The translations under genes were made by a program, and so were the position numbers. This document shows, one piece after another, positions 8,136 through 15,955 of a DNA stretch of 64,000 nucleotides. Location of the stretch: assembly GCA_027493625.1 (NCBI GenBank), contig JAOSKM010000001.1, positions 1,083,489-1,147,488 of the forward strand, given 5' to 3'. Numbering within the stretch: the stretch's first letter is position 1; each line of letters starts with the position of its first letter. The notes beneath the pieces are model-generated. The model saw nothing but the letters and a program-made list of their open reading frames with translations. It was not told the DNA's origin and ran no database searches. This DNA comes from Planctomycetota bacterium. Lineage in GTDB: Bacteria > Planctomycetota > UBA8742 > UBA2392.

Positions 8136-8816
8136 ATGGACGACGACTTGCCCGAGTTGCGCCACGGCATCCCGGTGTTTCCCCTGCCGGGCGTAACGCT
8201 GTTCCCCCACACACTGCTGCCGCTGCACATCTTTGAAGACCGCTACCGCGCGCTGATGGAAGACACCCTGCGCAAGCCCGAAGACCAGCACTGCTTCGCC
8301 ATGGGCACGCTTATGGATGCCGCTTCCGGTGAAACCCTCGGCGATCCGCCGGTCTACCGCTACGCCGGCGTGGGGCGCATCAGCGAGTACTCGCGTATGC
8401 CCGACGGCCGTTTCGCCCTGGTGCTGCGCGGCATCGGGCGCGTGCGACTCTCCCACGAGCATTCGCTGATCCGCGGCTACCGCGTGTTCGGCGCGGAGTG
8501 GCTGCCGGACATCCGGCCGCAACCGGGTGGCAGCTGGGAACGCAACCTCGGCGTGGAGTTAAAGGCGCTGGCGCTGGCACTGCTGCGCGAGCAGGCTGAG
8601 AAGTTCCGGGGCATGCTGGCCGAGCACGTGGAGCTGGGACCGCTGACGGACATGATCTGCGGCTATCTGCCATTCGAGCCGGAGTTCAAGCTGCAGCAGA
8701 TGCAGACGCGCAACGTAATCGAGCGCGCGGCCCGCACCATCAGCCAGCTCGAACGCATGGGCGGCTTCGCCCCGGAAAAACCCCTCAAGCTGGACGACGC
8801 ACCACCGGCGAATTAG
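8136..8816 (+). CDS. Lon N-terminal (substrate-binding, PUA-like) domain protein
   Basis: The 226-residue protein matches the stand-alone LON substrate-binding domain: the opening IPVFPLPGVTLFPHTLLPLHIFEDRY (pattern FPLP then LPLHIFE) is diagnostic, followed by 'GVGRISEYSRMPDGRFALVLRGIGRV'. It lacks the AAA+ and protease parts of Lon, as is usual for this family. Function is not established; peptide or protein binding is inferred. GTG at 8133 is an alternative start. The stop codon overlaps the first palindromic repeat at 8811-8850. Confidence 0.85.
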   Translation: MDDDLPELRHGIPVFPLPGVTLFPHTLLPLHIFEDRYRALMEDTLRKPEDQHCFAMGTLMDAASGETLGDPPVYRYAGVGRISEYSRMPDGRFALVLRGIGRVRLSHEHSLIRGYRVFGAEWLPDIRPQPGGSWERNLGVELKALALALLREQAEKFRGMLAEHVELGPLTDMICGYLPFEPEFKLQQMQTRNVIERAARTISQLERMGGFAPEKPLKLDDAPPAN

Positions 8817-8850
8817 GGACTGTCCCCGATTCTGGGGACTGTCCCTAATT
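8811..8850. repeat. Palindromic repeat pair, GGGACTGTCCC type
   Basis: Two 13-base near-palindromes (8815-8827 and 8834-8846) form a larger inverted repeat with 17-base arms matching at 16 positions and a short spacer. It begins at the stop of the Lon-N gene. A related pair stands at the other end of this intergenic region. The structure resembles REP/RAYT-type elements, or a bidirectional terminator without a T tract. Confidence 0.7.
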
Positions 8851-8967
8851 CGAAATCGTCAAACAGTATCCAGCCATCAAGTGACCACCGGCATTGGTAA
8901 CTGGAAATTGGTTCTTGGTAATTTGCTGTCGGACCGCCGTCCGACCCTGCAACCCCCGGCCGATGAC

Positions 8968-8999
8968 GGGGACAGTCCCCAACTTCGGGGACAGTCCCC
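8968..8999. repeat. Second palindromic repeat pair, GGGGACAGTCCCC type
   Basis: Two identical 13-base units (8968-8980 and 8987-8999) are each palindromic apart from the centre base and lie six bases apart. The second unit runs into the stop codon of the minus-strand zinc-ribbon gene. Between this pair and the pair at 8811-8850 are about 115 bases with no coding potential. Confidence 0.7.
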
Positions 9000-9628
9000 T
9001 ACGTGATGAGCGCCTTCTGCTTGTCTCGCCACTCGATCAGCCAGGGATCTACCTTCTCCAGTTTGTCCATGGCATCGAAGTACTTCAGCGCTTTCTTGTT
9101 CTCGCCGAGCCTGCGGTTCAATTCACCCAGCAGGTAGTTCACCACCGGCAGATCGTCGGGGCTGAATTCCTCGGCCGCCAGTGCCAGCTCGAAGTACTTC
9201 ACGGCCTTGCGGCGGGCGCCCTTCTGCTCGTCGTCGTCTTCCCCTTCCATGCGGCTGCACCAGGTGGCCTGCAGGTAGAGGTCCGCGACCTCGGCGCTGC
9301 GTTTGCCGGCGTAGATGCCGATCAGCGCCGCGCGGCGGTAGCGCTCGGCGCCGCCAAGTTGCTGGCCCTTTACCCAATGAAAGCCGGCCAGCAGGGTGTT
9401 TACGCGCTTGATTTTCTGCTCGTCGTTGAGGCTGCGGTAGTCGGCCTCGAAGCCGATGAAACCGCACTCGGGGCAGACGTGAAGGAAATCGGGCAGCGGG
9501 TTGCCGTCCAGGTAGCGCGGGCAGAAGTCGGGCTCTTTCTCGCCGATGCGGAAGCCGGTCACGAGCCGTGTTTCGAACTCGTGTTTGCAGCAGGGGCAGG
9601 CCAGTTGCTTGGGCTCGAACTCCGTCAT
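8999..9628 (-). CDS. DUF2225-like zinc-ribbon protein
   Basis: The 209-residue protein has cysteine clusters CPCC near residue 11, FCPRY at about residue 35 and CPECG at about residue 54, the arrangement seen in DUF2225 proteins, and then a helical C-terminal half resembling tetratricopeptide repeats (YFELALAAEEF, then LKYFDAMDKL). Zinc binding is likely and the biological role unknown. It starts four bases after the stop of the upstream thioredoxin-like gene, so the two probably form an operon. Confidence 0.75.
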   Translation of the reverse strand: MTEFEPKQLACPCCKHEFETRLVTGFRIGEKEPDFCPRYLDGNPLPDFLHVCPECGFIGFEADYRSLNDEQKIKRVNTLLAGFHWVKGQQLGGAERYRRAALIGIYAGKRSAEVADLYLQATWCSRMEGEDDDEQKGARRKAVKYFELALAAEEFSPDDLPVVNYLLGELNRRLGENKKALKYFDAMDKLEKVDPWLIEWRDKQKALIT

Positions 9629-9632
9629 GCCC

Positions 9633-10739
9633 CTACTTTGCCAGCATGGCCGTATAGCGCAGCATGTCGTCGCTGCGCACGTCGTAGCGGAAAATCTTGC
9701 CGTCGCTGCCGACCAGCACCAGGAACGGGATCAGCGAAACGCTGAGCTTCTTGACCAGCGAGTTCTCTTCATCGCGGTCGATCCAGACGGTCGGGAAGCC
9801 TACGGCTTCCGGATTGCGCGCCAGCCACTGCTCCAGCGCGGGTTTGCTCTCGTTCACGCTGATGCCCAGGAAGTTCAGCTTGTCCTTGTGGCGTTTGAAA
9901 GCCTCCTGCACGAAGGGCAGCTCCCCCAGGCAGGCCGTGCTGTTGCTGTCCCACACGAACAGCAGCGTGGGCTTGCCCTCGTAATCCGCGCTTTCGCGCA
10001 CCTGGCCGGCGAGGTCCGCGAGCTTGAACGCGGGTAACTTCTTGCCGATCCAGTCCAGGTTCTCGAGCTGTACGCGCAGGAATTCCGCGGCATCCTCATC
10101 GCCCTTCACACGCTCGGACTTGAGCAGCGCCTCAAGCGAGCGGCGCGCGTCGGCGGTCTTGTCCAGGAACAACAGCGTCCGCACACGCATCATGCGCGCG
10201 GAGTCGGCTTCCTGTCGTTCGGAGTGCTTGTCGATGAACTCGTCCAGGGCGGCCAGGGCCTCGTTTTCGCGGCCCTGCAGCCGGAACAGGGTCTGGCCCT
10301 TCAGGAAACGCACGTCAGGCGCCAGTTCGGCGTCGGCGTGGTTCTTCAGGAAGTCGTCGGCTGCCAGAATCGCGCGCTCCAGCTTGTCGTCGATGCGCGA
10401 GAGCGCTACCGCCAGCTCGAAGCGTGCGGGCATCAGGTCCTTGGCATCCGGATGCCCCTGGATGTAGGTATCGAGCGCGTCCGCGTAGCGCCCATCCAGC
10501 CTGCGCAGTTCGCTCTCGATGGCCTGCATTTCCTCAGGCTTGGTGGTTTCCTGTTCACGCAGGCGATCCATGCGGGTGAACAGCACTTCCCGCTGCTTCT
10601 GGAAATCGTCGAACAGCTCGTCGTAGGTTGCGTAGCCCTTGACCGGCGGCTCGGGCTCGGTCGGAGCCTGCTGGCAGACGCCGCTGGTAAAAAAGCAGAC
10701 GGCAAGCAACAAAGTGGACAGCAGAATTTGACGCGGCAT
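9633..10739 (-). CDS. Secreted TPR/thioredoxin-like protein lacking the CxxC pair
   Basis: ATG at 10739 follows CAGGGAG by five bases; the frame is open further upstream but without a comparable site. The 368-residue product has a signal peptide ending near Cys-22, a helical region with tetratricopeptide-like repeats (about 30-230), and a C-terminal TlpA/AhpC-like thioredoxin fold. The normal WCxxC active site reads W-D-S-N-S-T-A-C, so only the second cysteine remains, and classical disulphide chemistry is unlikely. The cis-proline loop SLIPFLVLVG is kept. It may be a binding or chaperone-like protein in the periplasm. Confidence 0.75.
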   Translation of the reverse strand: MPRQILLSTLLLAVCFFTSGVCQQAPTEPEPPVKGYATYDELFDDFQKQREVLFTRMDRLREQETTKPEEMQAIESELRRLDGRYADALDTYIQGHPDAKDLMPARFELAVALSRIDDKLERAILAADDFLKNHADAELAPDVRFLKGQTLFRLQGRENEALAALDEFIDKHSERQEADSARMMRVRTLLFLDKTADARRSLEALLKSERVKGDEDAAEFLRVQLENLDWIGKKLPAFKLADLAGQVRESADYEGKPTLLFVWDSNSTACLGELPFVQEAFKRHKDKLNFLGISVNESKPALEQWLARNPEAVGFPTVWIDRDEENSLVKKLSVSLIPFLVLVGSDGKIFRYDVRSDDMLRYTAMLAK

Positions 10740-10874
10740 GACGTCTCCCTGTTTCAGGTTGGCCCCGCGGCGCGCTCGTTTCAGAGCAAGGGTTGCGCCG
10801 CACACAGGGTCGCACCTTTTGGCGTTTCGTCAACAGGGCTCAGCGAAGAGCCGCACTCGCAACAGGTATCCCGG

Positions 10875-12581
10875 TCAGTTTTCGGACTTCTTATGCTTTG
10901 CGGTCTTGCGTTGCCGCTTCCGGGTGCCGCCCTCGATCTCGGCGATCACGGGATCCGCCAGTTCCATGGCTTCCGGGGCCAGTGTTGCGCCGGAACCGCC
11001 TGCCTCAACGGGCGGCAACGCCTGTTCCGGCTCATCGATCGGCAGCTCCTCCTGGATTTCTTCTTCGACAGGTGCAGTCGGAGTTTCGATCGCCGACTCC
11101 GGCACCGGTCCGTCGTCCGGCGCCTGCTCGGAAGTCTTCTCGACCGGGGCAGTGGGCTTGTCGTTTCCGGGGAATCCCTGTTCGGCAATCATGGTGTCGC
11201 CGGACGCGGGCAGTGCCGCGTCCTCGCTGAACTCGGCCACCTGTTCCGGCGGCGGCAACCTGGAACTGTCCGCCGCTGACATCATCGCTTCACCGGGAAG
11301 GTTCTCGAAGTCGTCGAAGTCGTCAACCGGCGGGGCCGTCATCATCTCGAGTTGCTGCTCGGTGGGGCGGCGCGAGACGCGGCGCGTCAGGCCGTCAGTC
11401 TTCTTCCTGGAAATCGAGTTGCGCGCCTTCTTCAAGGCCTCCGCCAGACGGTTGATGTCGTCCTCGGTATGCGCGGCCGTGATGCTTACGCGCAGGCAGT
11501 TCTGTCCCTCGGGTACCGTGGGCCAGCGCATGGGGTGCACCAGCACGCCGTGCTGCTCGACCTCGCTGCCCAGGAACAGTGCTTCATCCGGGCTGGAGGC
11601 GTGGATGCCGATGATGTGGTAATTGCCCGTCAGCTCGAATCCGGCGCTTTCCAGTTTGGTCCTCGCGAACGCGGTGTTGGTCGCCAGTTTCTGCCGCAGG
11701 GCATCGCCTTCTCGGCGCACGATCTTGAGGGCCTCCAGGTTGGCGGCCGCCAGCGCGATGGGTATCGATGTGGTGTAAATGAAAGGGCGCGAATGGTTCA
11801 CCAGATAGTCGCGGACCATTTCGTCGCAGGCGACAAAACCGCCGTAGCTGCCCAGTGCCTTGGAGAAGTTGCCGATCACAATCGGCACCTGTCCGTTGAC
11901 TCCCTGAATCTCAAGGATGCCGCGCCCGCGCTTGCCAAGGCAGGCGTTGGCATGGGCGTCGTCAACCAGCAGCAGGGCATTGAAGCGTTCGCACAGCTTG
12001 ACGATGCGGGGCAGATCGGCGGCTTCGCCCTCGACGCTGAAAAGACTGTCGGTTACGACCAGCACGCGCCCCTTCTTGACGCCGTTGAGGTGACGCTCCA
12101 GGTCGTCGCAGTTCCGGTGCTTGAAGACTCGCACCGTCGCGCCGGAGAGTTTGCAGCCGGCTACGATGCTGGCGTGGTTCATCTCGTCGGAAAGGACGGT
12201 GTCGCCGCTGCCGACCAGGGCAGAGATCACGCCCAGGTTCGCCTGGTAGCCGGAGCCGAACAGCAGCGCGGCCTCCGTGCCACGGAACGCCGCGACTTCG
12301 CCCTCCAGCTTTGTGTGCAGCGTCGAGCTTCCTGTGACCAGGCGCGAAGCAGCGGTTCCCCAGCCGAAACGGCCGGCGGCGCTGGCCGCTGCCTCGGCGA
12401 TGCGCAGGTCGCCGGTCAAGCCCAGGTAGTCGTTGCTGCTGAAGTTCAGGAACTCGTGTGAGCCGATCTGGACTTTGGTCGAGCCCATGTGGCGCAGAGA
12501 GCGCAGCTTGCGGGTAAGCTTGGCCTGGTCGCGCCTGGCCAGCTCTTCACTGAAGTATCTCTTCCAGACGTCCGGTAACAC
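10875..12581 (-). CDS. PLP-dependent acyltransferase (BioF/Kbl family) with acidic C-terminal tail
   Basis: Residues 1-390 form a complete alpha-oxoamine synthase: HASI near residue 136, VDDAHA around 207-211 and the PLP lysine K241 in NFSKALGSYGG. Family members condense an acyl-CoA with an amino acid (8-amino-7-oxononanoate synthase, 2-amino-3-ketobutyrate ligase, sphingolipid-type enzymes); which one applies cannot be decided here. Residues 391-568 are a low-complexity tail rich in Pro, Glu and Asp that ends in a Lys/Arg cluster, unusual for the family. GTG start at 12581 behind GGGGGAG. No biotin genes adjoin it. Confidence 0.85.
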   Translation of the reverse strand: MLPDVWKRYFSEELARRDQAKLTRKLRSLRHMGSTKVQIGSHEFLNFSSNDYLGLTGDLRIAEAAASAAGRFGWGTAASRLVTGSSTLHTKLEGEVAAFRGTEAALLFGSGYQANLGVISALVGSGDTVLSDEMNHASIVAGCKLSGATVRVFKHRNCDDLERHLNGVKKGRVLVVTDSLFSVEGEAADLPRIVKLCERFNALLLVDDAHANACLGKRGRGILEIQGVNGQVPIVIGNFSKALGSYGGFVACDEMVRDYLVNHSRPFIYTTSIPIALAAANLEALKIVRREGDALRQKLATNTAFARTKLESAGFELTGNYHIIGIHASSPDEALFLGSEVEQHGVLVHPMRWPTVPEGQNCLRVSITAAHTEDDINRLAEALKKARNSISRKKTDGLTRRVSRRPTEQQLEMMTAPPVDDFDDFENLPGEAMMSAADSSRLPPPEQVAEFSEDAALPASGDTMIAEQGFPGNDKPTAPVEKTSEQAPDDGPVPESAIETPTAPVEEEIQEELPIDEPEQALPPVEAGGSGATLAPEAMELADPVIAEIEGGTRKRQRKTAKHKKSEN

Positions 12582-12709
12582 GCTCTCCCCCTTCGGAAAC
12601 GGACAGTTTACCGAATGCGCTCATCTTCGCCAGTCAAGCGACGCTTGCGGGCCGCAGGGCCCAACTTCATACTCCCGGCCGAGCCGGACCCGCATGCACG
12701 GAGCGCCTC

Positions 12710-13663
12710 ATGCAGATTGTCGAATGCGTACCAAACTTCAGTGAAGGCCGCCGCAGCGACGTGATTGAGAACATCGCCGCCGCCGCCCGTCAGGTTGCCG
12801 GCGCCAGGCTGCTCGGCTACGAGGCCGATGCCGACCACAACCGCAGCGTCTTCACCCTGGCCGGTGAGCCGCAGCCGGTGATGGAGGCTGCCTTCCGCAT
12901 GTGCCGCACGGCGGCCGCGCTGATCGACTTGAACCAGCACCAGGGCGAACACCCTCGCATGGGCGCCACGGACGTGATCCCTTTCATCCCGATCAGCGGT
13001 GTGACCACCGCTGATTGCGTTGGATTTGCCGAACAGCTCGGCGCGCGCGTCGGACGCGAACTGGATATTCCCGTCTTCCTCTATGGAGATGCTGCCCGCA
13101 ACGAGGCACGCCGCAACCTGGCCGACGTGCGCAAGGGCGAGTTCGAGGCCCTGCGCGACGAAATCGGGCGCGACCCCTCGCGCAAGCCTGATTTCGGTCC
13201 CGAGCGCATTCACCCCACCGCGGGCGCCACTGCCGTGGGCGCGCGCTTCTTCCTGATTGCCTATAACGTCAACCTGAAGTCCACCGACCTGAAGCTTGCC
13301 AAGCGCATTGCCAAGGCGATTCGCGAGAAGGACGGCGGCATGCCGGGCGTAAAGGCCATGGGCTTCGAGCTGAAGGCTGAGAACTGCGTGCAGATCAGCA
13401 TGAACCTGGTGGACTACCGCAAAACGTCACCGGCGCAGGCGTACCGGCGCATCGAGGAGTTGGCCCGTGAGGCCGGCGTGGACATCCGCAACAGCGAGGT
13501 AGTGGGCCTGCTTCCCCAGGACGCGATGGACCTGTGCGCCAGACAGTTGCAGGGCGGCGGAGCAGACGCTAACACGCGGAACAGCTTCGTGACTGAGCAG
13601 CTCCGGCTGACCGACTTCGACCCCACTGAGCAGGTAATCGAGAACAAACTTTCAAACGCATGA
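12710..13663 (+). CDS. ftcD: Glutamate formiminotransferase
   Basis: The 317-residue protein begins MQIVECVPNFSEGRR, the signature of the formiminotransferase domain, and continues with NRSVFTLAGEP, DLNQHQGEHPRMGATDVIPF and the C-terminal EVVGLLPQDAM, so both subdomains are complete. It transfers the formimino group from N-formiminoglutamate to tetrahydrofolate at the end of histidine degradation. The cyclodeaminase gene follows after seven bases, so the bifunctional vertebrate enzyme is encoded here as two proteins. Other hut genes are not in the window. Confidence 0.93.
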   Translation: MQIVECVPNFSEGRRSDVIENIAAAARQVAGARLLGYEADADHNRSVFTLAGEPQPVMEAAFRMCRTAAALIDLNQHQGEHPRMGATDVIPFIPISGVTTADCVGFAEQLGARVGRELDIPVFLYGDAARNEARRNLADVRKGEFEALRDEIGRDPSRKPDFGPERIHPTAGATAVGARFFLIAYNVNLKSTDLKLAKRIAKAIREKDGGMPGVKAMGFELKAENCVQISMNLVDYRKTSPAQAYRRIEELAREAGVDIRNSEVVGLLPQDAMDLCARQLQGGGADANTRNSFVTEQLRLTDFDPTEQVIENKLSNA

Positions 13664-13670
13664 GGACGCC

Positions 13671-14309
13671 ATGGAACGCTTTCACTACCTGAAGGACATC
13701 TCGGAATTCGCGGCTGACCTTGCCTCTGCTGCCCCCACACCGGGTGGCGGCGCGGCGGCGGCCGTGCTGGGCACCACGGGCATCGCACTGGGCGAAATGG
13801 TGGGCAACCTCACGATCGGCAAGAAGAAGTACGCCGAGGTCGAAGGCCAGGTGAAAGCGGCCATGGAAAAGTTGACGCCCTGCCGTGAGCAGATGCTGGC
13901 GATGTTCGAGAAGGACGCCGCCGCCTTCGACGGTTTCGGCGAAGCGGGCAAGCTGCCCAAGGACACCGACGAGCAGAAAGCCGCTCGCGCCGAGGCGATG
14001 CAGAAAGCGCTGAAGGCCGCAACCCTCTCGCCGGACGCGACGGCCGAGCTTGGCATCCAGGCGCTGCGCCAGGTGAACGCCATCGCGCAGGTGGGCAACA
14101 AGCACGCCATCAGCGACTGCGGCTGCGGCGCGCTCTCGCTGTTCGCCTGCATCAATGCGGCCGTGCTGAACATCTACATCAACCTGCCGGGCATCAAGGA
14201 CGAAGAATTCCGCGGCAAGTACCAGGCCCGCGCGGAGAGCTACGAGAAGGAAGCCCGCGAACTGCTTGAAGGCACGCTGAAGGTGGTCCGCGCGGCAATC
14301 GGCAGCTGA
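13671..14309 (+). CDS. fchA: Formiminotetrahydrofolate cyclodeaminase / methenyl-THF cyclohydrolase family
   Basis: The 212-residue helical protein has the family opening FAADLASAAPTPGGGAAAAV and the central block NKHAISDCGCGALSLFACI. It releases ammonia from 5-formimino-THF to give methenyl-THF; close relatives act instead as methenyl-THF cyclohydrolase. Its position directly after the formiminotransferase supports the deaminase role. It ends just before a hairpin at 14316-14342. Confidence 0.9.
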   Translation: MERFHYLKDISEFAADLASAAPTPGGGAAAAVLGTTGIALGEMVGNLTIGKKKYAEVEGQVKAAMEKLTPCREQMLAMFEKDAAAFDGFGEAGKLPKDTDEQKAARAEAMQKALKAATLSPDATAELGIQALRQVNAIAQVGNKHAISDCGCGALSLFACINAAVLNIYINLPGIKDEEFRGKYQARAESYEKEARELLEGTLKVVRAAIGS

Positions 14310-14315
14310 AACACG

Positions 14316-14342
14316 AGGCCCCGGGCGAAAAGTCCGGGGCCT
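14316..14342 (+). terminator. Hairpin between convergent fchA and lepB
   Basis: A nine-pair GC-rich stem (AGGCCCCGG and complement) with a nine-base loop lies directly after the fchA stop and before the lepB stop. The following tract, GTTCACTT, is only weakly T-rich. It probably terminates the plus-strand operon and may work in both directions. Confidence 0.5.
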
Positions 14343-14358
14343 GTTCACTTAACCGGGG

Positions 14359-15879
14359 CTACTTCACAGGCGGCCAGATTCGGTCGAAGGGCCAGATGCG
14401 GAAGATCACGCGGCCTTCGACACTGGTCTTGTGCAGCCACAGGCGGTCGATGCCCTTCGGTTCCGTGATCTGCACGTCGATCTCGAGCCAGCGGCGGCTG
14501 TCGTTGCTGTGCGTGCGGTTGTCTCCCATCACGAACAGTCGGTTGGCCGGCACCAGCAACTCGTCACCTTCGTCGATGTAACCGCCCAGGTCACCGGGGC
14601 CGTAGGCGCGGAAACTGCCGTCCTCGCGCTTCAGGTCTTCGGCGGACAGGTAATCTTCCTTTACTTCCTGGAAATCGCTTGCCCCGGCGGGCTTGAGGTA
14701 CAGGCGACCGTCCTCGAACTTGATGGTGTCGCCCGGCAGGGCAATCAGGCGCTTGACCAGTTCCGAACCCGGATCTTCCGGGCTGCGCACCACGACGATG
14801 TCGCCGCGCTTCAGCTCGGGTGTCAGGAAGCCGGGCAGCCAGCCGATCCACCACTTGTCCCCGTTGTTCGCCACCATGGGGGTGATGCGCTCCACGATCA
14901 ACCGGTCGGCAGCGATGCCTGCCGCCGGGTCGCCGCCGTAGAGCGTCCCCTCCATGCTGGGACCCTGGACCTGGCTGACCTGCACCACGTAGGCGCGCAG
15001 CAGCAGCACCAGCATCAGGATCTTTGCGACCTCGGCCACCACGCTCCAGGCCACGCCGAGCGGGGTCTTCTTCTGGGTCGTCTTGCGGCTGGGTTTCTGG
15101 CTGCCGGAGCGCGCGAAGCCCTTCGTGGGCCGGGACTCTCCTTCCGTCTCTTCTTCCGGCTCGTCCAGCACCGGGCGTGTGAGCCGCAGGCTGTCGCCGA
15201 TCCGGCCCCAGAGCGACTTCGGCGCAGCGGGGGCGGAAGCCTTCACGGGCTTGGGCTTGCGTCCCCCACCCTTGATCGAGCGGCCCTTGATCGCCTCGTC
15301 CGTCAGGTCCGAGCGCACCGCCACCGGCACGACGCGCCCGCTGTCGGTGGTCTTGGTCTTTACGCCGAACTCTTCGGCCGCCATGGCCGGGAAACCGTCC
15401 GCGGCATACTCTTCCCAGCTTACGTCGTCTTCCTGGTTGGACTTGCGGCTCTGGCTGTGGAAGTCTTCAGGCTCGTCGGCCGGGATGTCGACCGGCTGAG
15501 AAACCACCCGGCGGACGGGTTGCGCCGGCGGATCATCGTCTACGCGCTTCACGCCGCTGGGCGTAAGCACCACGCCGCTGCGCGGAATTTCCCGTGTGGG
15601 TCGTTCTTCGCGAGCCTGGGGAATGCCGGGGCTCAAGCCCGGCCCCTGAGGCGCGCGGGTACGCGCCCGGCCGCGCTCGGACAGGACAGACGACGGTCCG
15701 CCTTGAACGGGTGGCGGTTGAAGCGGCGGCTCAGCATCCTCACCGAACGGGTCAGGTACGCTGCCGAAATCGCCCTCCTCGGGTCGCTGCATGCGGTTGC
15801 TTGAGGGGCGTCGCGTACGGCGCGGTGTTGAGGGCTGGTTCAGGTGGCCGAAGAATTCGTTGCTGTCGTCAGGAACCAT
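14359..15879 (-). CDS. lepB: Signal peptidase I with a long disordered N-terminus
   Basis: The catalytic part begins at about residue 275 with a membrane helix (ILMLVLLLRAYVVQVSQVQG), then QGPSMEGTL with catalytic Ser-308, GSELVKRLIALPGD with the general-base Lys-376, and the MGDNRTHSNDSR box. It removes signal peptides at the outer face of the membrane. The first 270 or so residues are Pro/Arg/Glu/Ser-rich and predicted disordered, whereas typical LepB has at most a short cytoplasmic leader. The whole tail is on the cytoplasmic side. It is preceded on the same strand by another Pro/Gln-rich protein at 15956-17956. Confidence 0.92.
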   Translation of the reverse strand: MVPDDSNEFFGHLNQPSTPRRTRRPSSNRMQRPEEGDFGSVPDPFGEDAEPPLQPPPVQGGPSSVLSERGRARTRAPQGPGLSPGIPQAREERPTREIPRSGVVLTPSGVKRVDDDPPAQPVRRVVSQPVDIPADEPEDFHSQSRKSNQEDDVSWEEYAADGFPAMAAEEFGVKTKTTDSGRVVPVAVRSDLTDEAIKGRSIKGGGRKPKPVKASAPAAPKSLWGRIGDSLRLTRPVLDEPEEETEGESRPTKGFARSGSQKPSRKTTQKKTPLGVAWSVVAEVAKILMLVLLLRAYVVQVSQVQGPSMEGTLYGGDPAAGIAADRLIVERITPMVANNGDKWWIGWLPGFLTPELKRGDIVVVRSPEDPGSELVKRLIALPGDTIKFEDGRLYLKPAGASDFQEVKEDYLSAEDLKREDGSFRAYGPGDLGGYIDEGDELLVPANRLFVMGDNRTHSNDSRRWLEIDVQITEPKGIDRLWLHKTSVEGRVIFRIWPFDRIWPPVK

Positions 15880-15955
15880 GAAGCGTCTTCCCCGGCGGTA
15901 CGGTCGTGTCGGTCATCAGGTTAATAGATACCCGGCCTGCAGGACAGTCCTGGCA

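Noticed and set aside
14431..15804. Plus-strand open frame opposite signal peptidase
   Set aside because: It lacks any recognisable feature, whereas the minus strand has the Ser/Lys dyad of LepB.
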